NCBI GenBank assembly: GCA_050298555.1
Contig: JBNKUL010000062.1
Location: forward strand, 1-64,000
Direction of reading: 5' to 3'
From: JAPHSX01 sp050298555
Lineage (GTDB): Bacteria; Pseudomonadota; Gammaproteobacteria; Thiohalomonadales; Thiohalomonadaceae
DNA length: 64,000 bases
Below are positions 50,322 through 59,987 of this stretch, piece after piece. A model generated the notes under the pieces. It did not search any database, was not told the DNA's origin, and worked only from the letters and a program-made list of their open reading frames with translations. The position numbers and the translations under genes were made by a program. The number at the start of each line of letters is the position of its first letter. Within the stretch, counting starts at the first letter, position 1.

Positions 50322-52853
50322 ATGTCAGAGGTTACCGTCAAACAGTTTGCCGAGACGATTGGGGTTCCAGTCGATCGCCTGGTGGGGCAGTTAAAAGATG
50401 CGGGCGTTTCCGCCACCGCAGCAGATTCGATCATCGGTGACGATGACAAGGTGAAGCTGCTCGATTACCTGCGCCATAAGCACGGTACCGAAAAGCCCGA
50501 GGTCGAAGAGGATAGCGGGCCGAAGAAGATCACCCTCAAGCGTCGCACCACCAGTGAGTTGAAGGTGGGCGGTAGCACCAACAGCAAGGGCAAGACGGTT
50601 AAGGTAGAGATGCGCAAAAAGCGCACCTACGTTAAGCGTAGCGTGGTCGCCGCCGAGGAAGACCAGCGCATTAATAGCGAAGTGGCCGAGCGCCTGGAGA
50701 AGCAGCTCGAAGAGGAGGCCAAGCAGCGCGCCGTCGATGAGGAGCGCCGCCAGAAGGAAGAGGAGGCCGCCCGCCTGAAGGCTGAGGAAGAGGCGCGCCA
50801 GAAGGCCGAGGAAGAGGCTCGCAAGGCCGCTGAAGAGGAGGCTGCAAAGCTGGCGGTTATCGAGGCGGCCAAGACCGCTCCGGCCGCACCCGCCGCCCCC
50901 GAAGCAGGCAAGCCCGACACCAAGCACGGCAAGAACGACAAGAAGAAGAAGGGCCGTAGTAAGGGCCGCGATAAGGGCGAGGGTGAACTCCATATCTCCG
51001 CCGACAAGTCCGGCCGTCGCAAGAAGAAGGGGGGCAAGGCCGCGCGCGTTGCCGTTACCACCTCTTCCAAGCACGCATTTGAAAAGCCGGTGGCCCCGGT
51101 CACCCGCGACGTCTCCATCCCCGAGACCATCACCGTCGGTGAGCTGGCACAGAAGATGTCAGTGAAGGCCGGCGAGGTGATTAAGGAGATGATGAAGATG
51201 GGCTCCATGGTCACCATCAACCAGGTGCTGGATCAGGAGACCGCCTCCATCGTCGTCGAAGAGATGGGCCACAAGCCGGTCCTGCTCAAGGAGAATGCCC
51301 TTGAGGAGGAGGTCATCTCCCACGCCGCCAGTGAGGGGGAAGAGGTACACCGTGCACCGGTGGTTACCATCATGGGCCACGTTGACCACGGTAAGACCTC
51401 CCTGCTCGACTACATTCGTGCCAGTCGCGTCGCCTCCGGCGAGGCGGGCGGCATTACCCAGCACATCGGTGCCTATCACGTAGAGACCGAGAAGGGGATG
51501 ATCTCCTTCCTCGACACCCCCGGCCACGCCGCCTTTACCGCTATGCGTGCCCGTGGTGCGACCCTCACCGACATCGTCGTCCTGGTGGTTGCCGCCGACG
51601 ATGGTGTGATGCCGCAGACCAAGGAGGCGATCCAGCATGCACGCGCTGCCGAGGTGCCGCTGATCATCGCCGTCAACAAGATCGATAAGGAAGAGGCCGA
51701 TCCCGACCGCGTCAAGAATGAGCTGGCGCAGGAAGATGTCATTCCTGAGGACTGGGGCGGTGATACCCAGTTCGTACACGTCTCCGCCAAGACCGGCGCC
51801 GGCGTTGACGAGCTGCTCGATGCCATCCTGCTGCAGTCCGAGGTACTGGAGCTGACCGCGGTGGCCGACGGCCCCGCCAGCGGTATCGTGATCGAATCCC
51901 GCCTCGACAAGGGGCGCGGTGCTGTGGCCTCCATCCTGGTACAGCGCGGCACCCTGAAGAAGGGCGATATCGTCCTCGCCGGCCACGAATACGGCCGTGT
52001 GCGTGCCATGCTCGACGAGAACGGCAAGCCCATCGAGGCGGCCGGTCCCTCTATCCCGGTAGAAATTCTCGGCCTCTCCGGTGTGCCGACCGCCGGTGAG
52101 CCGGCCACGGTCGTCGCCGATGAGCGCAAGGCGCGCGAGGTGGCCACCTTCCGCCAGGGCAAGTACCGCGATGTGAAGTTCGCCAAGCAGCAGAAGGCCA
52201 AGCTGGACGACATGTTCAACCAGATGGAAGAGGGCGAGGTCAGCAACGTCAACATCCTGCTCAAGGCCGACGTACAGGGCTCCGTGGAGGCGATCTCCGA
52301 CGCCCTGATCAAGCTCTCTACCGATGAGGTACGAGTGAAGATAGTCGCCAGCGGTGTAGGCGGTATCAGCGAGTCCGATGCCCAGCTGGCCGCGGCCTCC
52401 AACGCCATCGTCTTCGGCTTCAACGTGCGCGCCGATGCCGGTGCCAAGCGTATCATCGACGAGCACGAGCTCGACCTGCACTACTACAGCGTTATCTACG
52501 AGCTGATCGATGAGGTGAAGGGTGCCATGAGCGGCATGCTTGCCCCCGAGTTCAAGGAAGAGATCATCGGCCTGGCCGAGGTGCGCGACGTGTTCCGCTC
52601 ACCCAAGCTCGGCGCCATCGCCGGCTGTATGGTGGTCGACGGTACCGTCAAGCGCAACAACCCGATCCGCGTACTGCGCGACAACGTCGTTATCTACGAG
52701 GGCGAGCTGGAGTCGCTGCGCCGCTTTAAGGATGATGTTGCCGAGGTCAAGTCGGGTACCGAGTGCGGTATCGGCGTGAAGAACTACAACGACGTGAAGA
52801 CCGGCGACCAGATCGAGGTCTACGAGCGCGTCCAGGTTAAACGCACCATCTAA
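50322..52853 (+). CDS. infB: translation initiation factor IF-2
   Basis: IF-2 is the GTPase that brings fMet-tRNA to the 30S subunit. The 843-residue protein has an N-terminal IF2N helix domain, a Lys/Glu/Ala-rich linker (about 100-240) and a second IF2N. The G domain starts near 346 with GHVDHGKTSLLDYIR, DTPGHAAFTAMRARGA and NKIDK. Domains II to IV end with the fMet-tRNA-binding C2 domain. Its gene starts 19 bases after nusA. Confidence 0.97.
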   Translation: MSEVTVKQFAETIGVPVDRLVGQLKDAGVSATAADSIIGDDDKVKLLDYLRHKHGTEKPEVEEDSGPKKITLKRRTTSELKVGGSTNSKGKTVKVEMRKKRTYVKRSVVAAEEDQRINSEVAERLEKQLEEEAKQRAVDEERRQKEEEAARLKAEEEARQKAEEEARKAAEEEAAKLAVIEAAKTAPAAPAAPEAGKPDTKHGKNDKKKKGRSKGRDKGEGELHISADKSGRRKKKGGKAARVAVTTSSKHAFEKPVAPVTRDVSIPETITVGELAQKMSVKAGEVIKEMMKMGSMVTINQVLDQETASIVVEEMGHKPVLLKENALEEEVISHAASEGEEVHRAPVVTIMGHVDHGKTSLLDYIRASRVASGEAGGITQHIGAYHVETEKGMISFLDTPGHAAFTAMRARGATLTDIVVLVVAADDGVMPQTKEAIQHARAAEVPLIIAVNKIDKEEADPDRVKNELAQEDVIPEDWGGDTQFVHVSAKTGAGVDELLDAILLQSEVLELTAVADGPASGIVIESRLDKGRGAVASILVQRGTLKKGDIVLAGHEYGRVRAMLDENGKPIEAAGPSIPVEILGLSGVPTAGEPATVVADERKAREVATFRQGKYRDVKFAKQQKAKLDDMFNQMEEGEVSNVNILLKADVQGSVEAISDALIKLSTDEVRVKIVASGVGGISESDAQLAAASNAIVFGFNVRADAGAKRIIDEHELDLHYYSVIYELIDEVKGAMSGMLAPEFKEEIIGLAEVRDVFRSPKLGAIAGCMVVDGTVKRNNPIRVLRDNVVIYEGELESLRRFKDDVAEVKSGTECGIGVKNYNDVKTGDQIEVYERVQVKRTI

Positions 52854-52868
52854 GGGCCGGTTCCGCGA

Positions 52869-53243
52869 GTGGCAAAAGAGTTTAGTCGCAGTCGCCGGGT
52901 CGGCGAACAGATCCAGCGCGAGCTGGCCGAGCTGGTGCAGCGCGAGCTGAAAGACCCGCGCCTCGGCATGATCACCATCTCCGCCGTTGAGGTGAGCCGC
53001 GACATGAGCGTCGCCAAGGTCTTCTTCACCGTGTTTGGTGATGAAAACCATGACGAGAAACAGTCCCTTGAGGGGCTGGAACGCGCCAGCGGTTTCCTGC
53101 GCCGTGAACTGGGCCACCGCATGCGCCTGCGCAGCGTCCCCGAACTACGTTTCCAATACGACCACTCCATTGAGAAGGGGAGCCGCCTGAGCGCCCTGAT
53201 CAACGAAGCGGTTGCCAGTGACAAAGACAACAGCGAGAAGTAA
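52869..53243 (+). CDS. rbfA: ribosome-binding factor A
   Basis: RbfA acts in late 30S maturation and cold adaptation. The 124-residue KH-fold protein has RRVGEQIQRELAELVQRELKD, VSRDMSVAKVFFTVFGDE and LRSVPELRFQYDHSIEKGSR. GTG start at 52869, 15 bases after infB. Confidence 0.96.
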   Translation: MAKEFSRSRRVGEQIQRELAELVQRELKDPRLGMITISAVEVSRDMSVAKVFFTVFGDENHDEKQSLEGLERASGFLRRELGHRMRLRSVPELRFQYDHSIEKGSRLSALINEAVASDKDNSEK

Positions 53244-53249
53244 CCCCCC

Positions 53250-54176
53250 GTGGCACGACGTCGTAAACCCAAGGGCCGTAAGGTCAACGGTATCCTCCTG
53301 CTGGACAAGCCAGTGGGGATCTCCTCCAACGCCGCGCTGCAGGAGGCGAAGCACCTGTTCAAGGCCGCCAAGGCGGGCCATACCGGCAACCTCGACCCGC
53401 TGGCCAGCGGTCTGCTGCCGCTCTGCTTCGGCGAGGCGACCAAGATGTCGGCCTACCTGCTCGACGCCGACAAGGTCTACATCGGCACCTGCAAGCTCGG
53501 CGTGCGCACCAGCAGCGCCGATGCCGAGGGCGAGGTTATCGAGACCCGCGAGGTGCCGCCGCTTAGCGAGGAGCAGGTGGAGGCAGTGCTGGAGAAGTTC
53601 CGCGGCGAGATCGAGCAGATCCCGCCGATGCACTCGGCGCTCAAGCAGAACGGCCAGCCGCTCTACAAGCTGGCGCGCCAGGGCATTGAGGTGGAGCGCA
53701 AGCCGCGCCAGGTCACGATCTACAAACTGGAGCTGCAGGAGATGTCGGCAGACGAGCTGAAGCTCTACGTCCACTGCTCCAAGGGCACCTACATCCGCAC
53801 CCTGGTCGAGGACATCGGCGAGGTGATCGGTTGCGGCGCCCACCTGAGCCAACTGCGTCGTACCAAGGTTGGCCCGTTCCAGGAAGAGGGTATGATCACC
53901 CTCGACGAACTGCACCAGCAGGCCGAGGAGGAGGGGGTCGAGAGCCTCGACCGCCACCTGCTGCCGCTGGATACCGCCCTGGGGGACTACCCGGAGGTGA
54001 AACTGACCGAGAACAGCCTGTTCTATGTAAAACAGGGACAGGCGGTTCAGGTACCACAGGCCCCCACCAGCGGGTGGGTGCGTCTGTGTGACAGCGCCGG
54101 TGAATTCATCGGCGTTGGGGCTGTACTTGATGACGGCCGTATCGGCCCCAAGCGCCTGATCAATACAGGTAGCTAG
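53250..54176 (+). CDS. truB: tRNA pseudouridine(55) synthase TruB
   Basis: TruB makes pseudouridine 55 in the T loop of tRNAs. The 308-residue protein has NGILLLDKPVGISSNAAL, the catalytic aspartate D49 in HTGNLDPLASGLLP and CSKGTYIRTLVEDIGE. GTG start at 53250, 6 bases after rbfA. The C-terminal PUA-like part is present (SGWVRLCDSAGEFIGVG). Confidence 0.97.
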   Translation: MARRRKPKGRKVNGILLLDKPVGISSNAALQEAKHLFKAAKAGHTGNLDPLASGLLPLCFGEATKMSAYLLDADKVYIGTCKLGVRTSSADAEGEVIETREVPPLSEEQVEAVLEKFRGEIEQIPPMHSALKQNGQPLYKLARQGIEVERKPRQVTIYKLELQEMSADELKLYVHCSKGTYIRTLVEDIGEVIGCGAHLSQLRRTKVGPFQEEGMITLDELHQQAEEEGVESLDRHLLPLDTALGDYPEVKLTENSLFYVKQGQAVQVPQAPTSGWVRLCDSAGEFIGVGAVLDDGRIGPKRLINTGS

Positions 54177-54201
54177 GGCTTTTCTGACTGCGTGTTTTAC
54201 C

Positions 54202-54231
54202 TTGTTCCCTCAAGGGCACAGTGGTTAAAAT
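54202..54231 (+). promoter_or_regulatory. possible promoter of rpsO-pnp
   Basis: TTGTTC (54202-54207), an 18-base spacer and TAAAAT (54226-54231) lie 42 bases before rpsO, which in E. coli also has its own promoter. Read by eye only. Confidence 0.5.
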
Positions 54232-54272
54232 GCGTGTTTATATATCGACTACACATGTAGGAGTAGTACCCA

Positions 54273-54542
54273 ATGTCTCTGACTAACGAGCAAAAAGTCG
54301 AAATCATCAAGGAATATGGCAAGGGCGAGAACGATACCGGTTCCCCCGAAGTCCAGATTGCCTTGTTGTCTGCCAACATCTCCGGCCTGCAGGGCCACTT
54401 CAAGGAGCACATCCACGATCACCACTCACGTCGTGGTCTGCTGCGCATGGTTAGCCAGCGCCGCAAGCTGCTCGACTACCTGAAGAAGAAAGATGTTGAG
54501 CGCTACCGTTCCATCATCTCTCGCCTGGGTCTGCGTAAGTAA
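54273..54542 (+). CDS. rpsO: 30S ribosomal protein S15
   Basis: S15 is a primary 16S rRNA binder. The 89-residue protein has the normal length and core: KGENDTGSPEVQIALL, HFKEHIHDHHSRRGLLRMVS and YRSIISRLGLRK. TAGGAG stands before the ATG. pnp follows at 43 bases, the usual pairing. Confidence 0.98.
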   Translation: MSLTNEQKVEIIKEYGKGENDTGSPEVQIALLSANISGLQGHFKEHIHDHHSRRGLLRMVSQRRKLLDYLKKKDVERYRSIISRLGLRK

Positions 54543-54584
54543 CCCGCAAGGCACTTCCGTTAATAACGACAAAAGGAATCAGCT

Positions 54585-56678
54585 GTGACGCCAGTCAAGA
54601 AAGAGTTCCAGTTTGGGGAGCACACGGTTAAGTTGGAGACGGGCGAGATCGCCCGTCAGGCCTCTGGCGCAGTAATGGCCAGCATGGGCGACACCACGGT
54701 GCTGGTCACCGTGGTGGCCGACAAGAAGGCTGCCGAGGGGCGGGATTTCTTCCCCCTCACCGTCGACTATCAGGAGAAGACCTACGCCGCGGGCAAGATC
54801 CCCGGCGGTTTCTTCCGTCGCGAAGGTCGTCCCGGTGAGCACGAGACCCTCACCTCGCGCCTGATCGACCGTCCCATCCGACCGCTCTTTCCCGAGGGCT
54901 TCACCAATGAAGTCCAGGTGATTGCCACAGTCGTTTCCCTGGATCCCGAGGTCGCCGCCGACGTGGTGGCGATGATCGGCACCTCGGCCGCACTGGCCGT
55001 CTCCGGCGTACCGTTCAACGGTCCGCTGGGCGCGGCCCGTGTCGGCTTCATTGACGGCAACTACGTTCTCTGCCCCACCAAGGCGCAACTGGCCGAGTCT
55101 AAACTCGACCTGGTCGTCGCCGGTACCGAAAATGCGGTACTGATGGTGGAGTCTGAGGCCGACTGCCTCACCGAGGAGCAGATGCTCGGTTCCGTTATGT
55201 TCGGCCATGAGCAGATGCAGACCGTGATCAGCGCGATCAAGGAGTTTGCAGCCGAGGCCGGCACCGTAGCCTGGGACTGGACCGCACCGGAGAAGGACAT
55301 GACTGCCGCCGAGGCAGTTGCGACCGAAGCCGCTGCGGCCTTTACCGAGGCCTACCAGATTACCGAAAAGATGGCCCGTTACGACCGCCTGAGCGAAATC
55401 CGTTCCGCCATCGTCGACAAGCTGTGCGGCGACGAGGACGGCATGGACGAGGGCAAGGTGCGCGAGGCCATCGAATCGCTGGAGAAGAAGACCGTACGTG
55501 GTCGCATCATCTCCGGTGAGCCGCGCATCGACGGTCGCGACACCCGCACCGTGCGCCCCATCACCATCCGCACCGGCGTCCTGCCGCGCACCCACGGTTC
55601 CGCCCTGTTCACCCGCGGCGAGACCCAGGCCCTGGTGGTCACCACCCTGGGCACCGCGCGCGACGCGCAGATCATCGACGCCCTGGACGGTGAGCGTAAG
55701 GAGCCCTTCATGCTCCACTACAACTTCCCGCCCTTCAGCGTCGGCGAGACCGGCCGCGTCGGCAGCCCCAAGCGCCGTGAGATCGGCCACGGCCGCCTCG
55801 CCAAGCGCGGTGTCGCCGCCGTGGTTCCCACCGGCGACGACTACCCCTACACCGTGCGTGTGGTCTCCGAGATCACCGAGTCCAACGGCTCCAGTTCCAT
55901 GGCCTCGGTCTGCGGCAGCTCCCTCTCCATGATGGACGCCGGCGTGCCGCTCAAGGCCCCGGTGGCCGGTGTGGCGATGGGCCTGATCAAGGAGAGCGAC
56001 AAGTTCGCCGTCCTCACCGATATCCTCGGTGACGAGGACCACCTCGGTGACATGGACTTCAAGGTGGCCGGTACCGATGACGGTATCACCGCGCTGCAGA
56101 TGGACATCAAGATCGACGGTATCACCAAGGAGATCATGGAAGTCGCGCTGGCGCAGGCCAAAGAGGGTCGCCTGCACATCCTTGGTGAGATGAACAAGGC
56201 GCTCTCCAAGCCGCGTGAAGAGGTCTCCGAGTTCGCGCCGCACTTCATCACCTTCAAGATCAACCCCGACAAGATCCGCGACGTTATCGGCAAGGGCGGC
56301 GCTACCATCCGCGCACTCACCGAAGAGACCGGCGCCGGTATCGATATCAGCGACGACGGTACCGTTAAGGTCTCCTCGGTCGACAGCAAGGCCGGTAGTG
56401 AGGCCCGCCGCCGTATCGAGCAGCTGACCGCCGACGTCGAGGTGGGCAAGATCTACGAGGGCCGCGTCAACAAACTGATGGACTTCGGTGCCTTCGTCAA
56501 CGTCCTGCCCGGCAAGGATGGCCTGGTCCACATCTCCCAGATCTCCGACGAGCGTGTCGAGAAGGTCAGCGACCACCTGGCCGAGGGTGACATGATCAAG
56601 GTCAAGGTACTGGAGATCGACAAGCAGGGGCGTATCCGCCTCAGCATGAAGGCGGTGGCCGCGGAAGCCGCAGAGTAG
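54585..56678 (+). CDS. pnp: polyribonucleotide nucleotidyltransferase (PNPase)
   Basis: PNPase degrades RNA 3' to 5' with phosphate and is a part of the RNA degradosome. The 697-residue protein has two RNase PH-like cores, a KH domain (about 555-615, IRDVIGKGGATIRALTEETG) and an S1 domain (about 620-690, GRVNKLMDFGAFVNVLPGKD). GTG start at 54585 with AAAGGAA upstream. The terminator at 56701 follows directly. Confidence 0.97.
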   Translation: MTPVKKEFQFGEHTVKLETGEIARQASGAVMASMGDTTVLVTVVADKKAAEGRDFFPLTVDYQEKTYAAGKIPGGFFRREGRPGEHETLTSRLIDRPIRPLFPEGFTNEVQVIATVVSLDPEVAADVVAMIGTSAALAVSGVPFNGPLGAARVGFIDGNYVLCPTKAQLAESKLDLVVAGTENAVLMVESEADCLTEEQMLGSVMFGHEQMQTVISAIKEFAAEAGTVAWDWTAPEKDMTAAEAVATEAAAAFTEAYQITEKMARYDRLSEIRSAIVDKLCGDEDGMDEGKVREAIESLEKKTVRGRIISGEPRIDGRDTRTVRPITIRTGVLPRTHGSALFTRGETQALVVTTLGTARDAQIIDALDGERKEPFMLHYNFPPFSVGETGRVGSPKRREIGHGRLAKRGVAAVVPTGDDYPYTVRVVSEITESNGSSSMASVCGSSLSMMDAGVPLKAPVAGVAMGLIKESDKFAVLTDILGDEDHLGDMDFKVAGTDDGITALQMDIKIDGITKEIMEVALAQAKEGRLHILGEMNKALSKPREEVSEFAPHFITFKINPDKIRDVIGKGGATIRALTEETGAGIDISDDGTVKVSSVDSKAGSEARRRIEQLTADVEVGKIYEGRVNKLMDFGAFVNVLPGKDGLVHISQISDERVEKVSDHLAEGDMIKVKVLEIDKQGRIRLSMKAVAAEAAE

Positions 56679-56700
56679 ACAACTCTCCGCTGCTGCAATA

Positions 56701-56724
56701 AAAGGGGCCTTCGGGCCCCTTTTT
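56701..56724 (+). terminator. terminator after pnp
   Basis: AAAGGGGCC-TTCG-GGCCCCTTTTT: a stable stem with a UUCG tetraloop and a T run, 22 bases after the pnp stop. Confidence 0.95.
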
Positions 56725-56815
56725 GTTTGGCGCTGCTTTTCCCAGCCACTACACTTTCCCCCACAGCTTTGGGACAATGGCCGGCCTTTTGTAGCCGTAA
56801 CGGGGTGAGAGACGA

Positions 56816-57958
56816 GTGCTTAGAGCAGCGAGAGAGGCGGGCAAGATCGCCGATATCCGCAACTGCAGCAAGGGCGGTTGCCGCTATATCGACCTGCCCG
56901 GACCACTAAAGATGCACCGTGGCGGTGAACTGCCGGAGGCGCGTGTCGCCTACGAGACCTGGGGTGAGCTGTCGCCGGAGCGCGACAACGCGGTGCTGAT
57001 CTTCACCGGCCTCTCACCCTCGTCCCACGCCGCCTCTTCGCCGCAGGACCCCACCCCTGGCTGGTGGGAGTATATGATCGGCCCTGGCAAACCGCTCGAC
57101 ACCAACGACTATCACGTCATTTGCGTCAACTCCCTCGGTAGCTGCTTTGGCTCGACCGGGCCCTCATCGGTCGACCCACGCCGCGGAGAGCAGTACCGCC
57201 TCAGCTTCCCCGACCTCTCCATTGAGGACATCGCCGCTGCTGGTCATGCGGTAATCCAGGCGCTGGACATCCCCTGCGTGCGCGCCGTGGTCGGCTGCTC
57301 GCTGGGCGGCATGACCGCCCTGGCCTATGCAGTGCACTACCCGGAGGAGACCCATAACGTAGTGGTGATCTCCGGCGCGGCTAAGGCGACCCCTCATGCC
57401 ATCGGCGTACGCTCTTTGCAGCGCGAGATCATCCGCAACGACCCCGCCTGGATGGATGGCAACTACCCCGAAGAGAAGGAGCCGGTGGAAGGGATGCGCC
57501 TGGCACGCAAGCTGGGGCTCATCTCCTACCGCTCGGCGCAGGAGTGGGACGAGCGTTTCGGCCGCGACATGGTCAACGTGCAGGAGCGCCAGGCCTTCGG
57601 CATGCAGTTCCAGATCGAGTCCTACCTGGAGGCCAATGCGCAGAAATTCGTCGGCACCTTCGATGCCAACTCCTACCTCTACCTGTCGCGCGCCATGGAC
57701 TGGTTCGACCTGGGCGACCACAACGAGCGCCTTATCGCCCTCTCCCAGTTCAGCGCCGGCAAGAGGGCGCTGGTGATCGGGGTGGCCTCCGATACCCTGT
57801 TCCCACTGCACCAGCAGCAGTCGGTGGCGGCGATGCTCACCGAGAGCGGGCTCGATGTCAGCTTCCACGCCCTCGAGTCGCTGCAGGGCCACGACGCCTT
57901 CCTGGTCGACAAGGAGCGCTTTGCGCCGCTGATGGCCGAGTTTTTCGCTTCCCTATAA
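56816..57958 (+). CDS. metX: MetX-family O-acyltransferase (homoserine or serine)
   Basis: A 380-residue alpha/beta-hydrolase acyltransferase. The catalytic serine is S162 (GCSLGGM), with a C-terminal Asp in VASDTLFP and His in GHDAFLVD. Segments GLSPSSHAASS, GWWEYMIGPGKPLDT and VICVNSLGSCFGSTGP are typical of the MetX group that includes serine O-succinyltransferases (cysteine synthesis) as well as homoserine O-acetyltransferases (methionine synthesis). The substrate cannot be settled by eye. GTG start at 56816. Confidence 0.8.
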   Translation: MLRAAREAGKIADIRNCSKGGCRYIDLPGPLKMHRGGELPEARVAYETWGELSPERDNAVLIFTGLSPSSHAASSPQDPTPGWWEYMIGPGKPLDTNDYHVICVNSLGSCFGSTGPSSVDPRRGEQYRLSFPDLSIEDIAAAGHAVIQALDIPCVRAVVGCSLGGMTALAYAVHYPEETHNVVVISGAAKATPHAIGVRSLQREIIRNDPAWMDGNYPEEKEPVEGMRLARKLGLISYRSAQEWDERFGRDMVNVQERQAFGMQFQIESYLEANAQKFVGTFDANSYLYLSRAMDWFDLGDHNERLIALSQFSAGKRALVIGVASDTLFPLHQQQSVAAMLTESGLDVSFHALESLQGHDAFLVDKERFAPLMAEFFASL

Positions 57959-57962
57959 ATGA

Positions 57963-58018
57963 CGTAGGCTTTCAAACGGCCATCAAATGCTGGGCATGAC
58001 TGCCCAGCCTACGGTTTT
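57963..58018 (+). terminator. nested palindrome after metX
   Basis: GCTGGGCA-TGAC-TGCCCAGC (57989-58008) lies inside a wider inverted repeat (CGTAGGCT 57963-57970, AGCCTACG 58006-58013) and is followed by GTTTTT. Likely the metX terminator. The last bases of both arms overlap, so the two folds compete. Confidence 0.7.
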
Positions 58019-58094
58019 TCTACGACATCGATGCCTACGCTTGTCGCCTCAGGGTGGCGCGGATAAACTGCCGCAACTGAAAAGGGGAGTGGTT

Positions 58095-58715
58095 ATGGCG
58101 GACAACGCGGAATTTGCCGATAAGGCACAGCAGATCATCGAGGCGGGGCGATTTCTCAACCAGCGCGGCTGGGTGCCCGCCACCAGCAGCAACTTCTCCA
58201 TGCGCCTTGACGACGGCTCGGTGGCCGTGACCGTCTCCGGTTACCACAAGGGGGCCCTGAGCGAGGAGGCGGTGATGCGTGTCGATGCCGAGGGCAACTC
58301 CCTCGACGGCCGCCGCCCCTCCGCCGAGACCCTGCTGCACACCTCCCTCTACCAGCGCTTTGCCGAGGTCGGCGCCGTGCTGCACACCCACTCGGTGAAT
58401 GCCACGGTGCTGTCGCGCCTGTTCGAGCGGGAACTGGTGTTCGAGGACTATGAACTGCAGAAGGCCTTTAGTGGTGTGGAGACCCACGAGGGGACCATTA
58501 CCGTGCCGATCTTCGCCAACGACCAGGAGATCCCGCGCCTCGCCGCCGAGGTGGAGCGCTATATGGATAGCCAGCCGCCGGTGCACGGCTATCTCATCGC
58601 CGGCCACGGCCTCTACACCTGGGGGCGCGATATGGCCGAGGCACTGCGCCACATCGAGGCCTACGAATTTCTTTTTGAGTGTGAACTAACCATGCAGAGG
58701 TTGAAGCGACCATGA
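58095..58715 (+). CDS. mtnB: methylthioribulose-1-phosphate dehydratase
   Basis: MtnB dehydrates 5-methylthioribulose-1-phosphate in the methionine salvage pathway. The 206-residue protein is a class II aldolase-type zinc enzyme with ligands H97 and H99 (LHTHS) and H171 (IAGHGLYTWG). SSNFSMR and SGYHKG near the N-terminus are family-typical. ATG 58095 follows AAAGGGGAG; the longer open frame starts inside the metX terminator. mtnD overlaps its end by 4 bases. Confidence 0.95.
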   Translation: MADNAEFADKAQQIIEAGRFLNQRGWVPATSSNFSMRLDDGSVAVTVSGYHKGALSEEAVMRVDAEGNSLDGRRPSAETLLHTSLYQRFAEVGAVLHTHSVNATVLSRLFERELVFEDYELQKAFSGVETHEGTITVPIFANDQEIPRLAAEVERYMDSQPPVHGYLIAGHGLYTWGRDMAEALRHIEAYEFLFECELTMQRLKRP

Positions 58716-59272
58716 GCCGTCTTGCTGTCTACGATGAACAGGGGAACGCCCTTGAGGGTGTTATCAGCGATCACGCGGTGATTGCCGCCGCCCTCGGCGA
58801 GCTGGGGGTGCGCTTCGAGCGCTGGGAGGCGTCACAGCCACTTAGCGGCGATGCAGACCAGGATGAGGTGTTAGCAGCCTACAGCGGCGACGTCGAGCGC
58901 CTGACGGCCGAGTACGGCTTTCAGTCGGTGGATGTGGTGAGCCTGCGCCCCGACAACCCGCAGAAGGCGGAGTTTCGTGCCAAGTTCCTCGCCGAGCACA
59001 CCCACAGCGATTTCGAGGTGCGCTTCTTCGTCGAGGGCAGCGGCCTGTTCTATCTGCACGTCGATGCCAGGGTCTACCTGGTGGAGTGCGAGCAGGGGGA
59101 CCTCATCAGCGTTCCCGCCGGGGTCACCCACTGGTTCGACATGGGCGCGGAGCCCGACTTCAAATGCATCCGCCTCTTCGTCATCCCCGACGGCTGGGTG
59201 GGCGACTTCACCGGCAGCGACATCGCCGCGGCCTTCCCCGACTACGATGCATTCCGCGCCCAGGTGGCGTGA
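58712..59272 (+). CDS. mtnD: acireductone dioxygenase
   Basis: MtnD oxidises the acireductone of methionine salvage to 4-methylthio-2-oxobutanoate (Fe2+ form) or to off-pathway products (Ni2+ form). The cupin metal ligands are H96, H98, E102 (HTHSDFE) and H140 (GVTHWFDMG). 186 residues, normal size. Overlaps mtnB (ATGA); mtnC starts 11 bases later. Confidence 0.97.
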   Translation: MSRLAVYDEQGNALEGVISDHAVIAAALGELGVRFERWEASQPLSGDADQDEVLAAYSGDVERLTAEYGFQSVDVVSLRPDNPQKAEFRAKFLAEHTHSDFEVRFFVEGSGLFYLHVDARVYLVECEQGDLISVPAGVTHWFDMGAEPDFKCIRLFVIPDGWVGDFTGSDIAAAFPDYDAFRAQVA

Positions 59273-59283
59273 TCGAGGCAGGC

Positions 59284-59964
59284 ATGATCAAGGCGATCGT
59301 TACCGACATCGAGGGGACCACCTCTTCCATCAGCTTCGTCCACGAGGTGCTCTTCCCCTACGCCCGTGAACACATGGCGGAATTTGTGCGCAGCCATCAG
59401 GATGAGCCAGCGGTCGCCGAACAGCTGCGTGCGGTGGGCGAGGAGGTCGGGCGCCAGCTCGACAGCGATGCGGCGATCGCGCAACTGCTCGCCTGGATCG
59501 CCGAGGACAAAAAGGCCACCCCGCTCAAGGCGCTGCAGGGGATGATCTGGGCGGCGGGCTACCGCGACGGCAGCTTCACCGGTCACGTCTACGACGATGC
59601 GGTGGCGGGGCTGCGCCGCTGGCACGAAGCCGGGGTAAAACTCTACGTCTACTCCTCCGGCTCGGTCCCGGCGCAAAAGCTGCTTTTCGGCTACAGCGAT
59701 GCGGGCGACCTGACGCCCCTGTTCAGCGGCTACTTCGACACCCGCATCGGCCACAAGCGCGAGGCGCAGGCCTACCGCACCATCGTTAACGAGCTTGCTG
59801 TGGCGGCGAACGAAATCCTCTTCCTCTCCGATATTGAAGAGGAGCTGGATGCCGCCCGTGAGGCCGGTATGCAGACTTGCTGGCTGGTGCGCGACGCCGA
59901 GGCCCTTGATCCGCAGGCCGCCCACCCTCAGGCTAAAGACTTTGACGCGATCTCACTCGACTAA
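59284..59964 (+). CDS. mtnC: enolase-phosphatase E1
   Basis: MtnC enolises and dephosphorylates 2,3-diketo-5-methylthiopentyl-1-phosphate to the acireductone used by MtnD. A 226-residue HAD-fold protein with TDIEGTTSSISFVHEVLFPY at the N-terminus, YSSGSVPAQKLLFGYS and LFLSDIEEELDAAREAGM. ATG 59284 fits family alignment better than the earlier GTG. mtnB-mtnD-mtnC form one operon; mtnA or mtnP/mtnK for the first steps are not in the window. Confidence 0.96.
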   Translation: MIKAIVTDIEGTTSSISFVHEVLFPYAREHMAEFVRSHQDEPAVAEQLRAVGEEVGRQLDSDAAIAQLLAWIAEDKKATPLKALQGMIWAAGYRDGSFTGHVYDDAVAGLRRWHEAGVKLYVYSSGSVPAQKLLFGYSDAGDLTPLFSGYFDTRIGHKREAQAYRTIVNELAVAANEILFLSDIEEELDAAREAGMQTCWLVRDAEALDPQAAHPQAKDFDAISLD

Positions 59965-59987
59965 GACGATTTAACGGGAGACTGAAA

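Noticed and set aside
54579..56777. 732-codon minus-strand frame over pnp
   Set aside because: Antisense shadow of pnp with low-complexity sequence.
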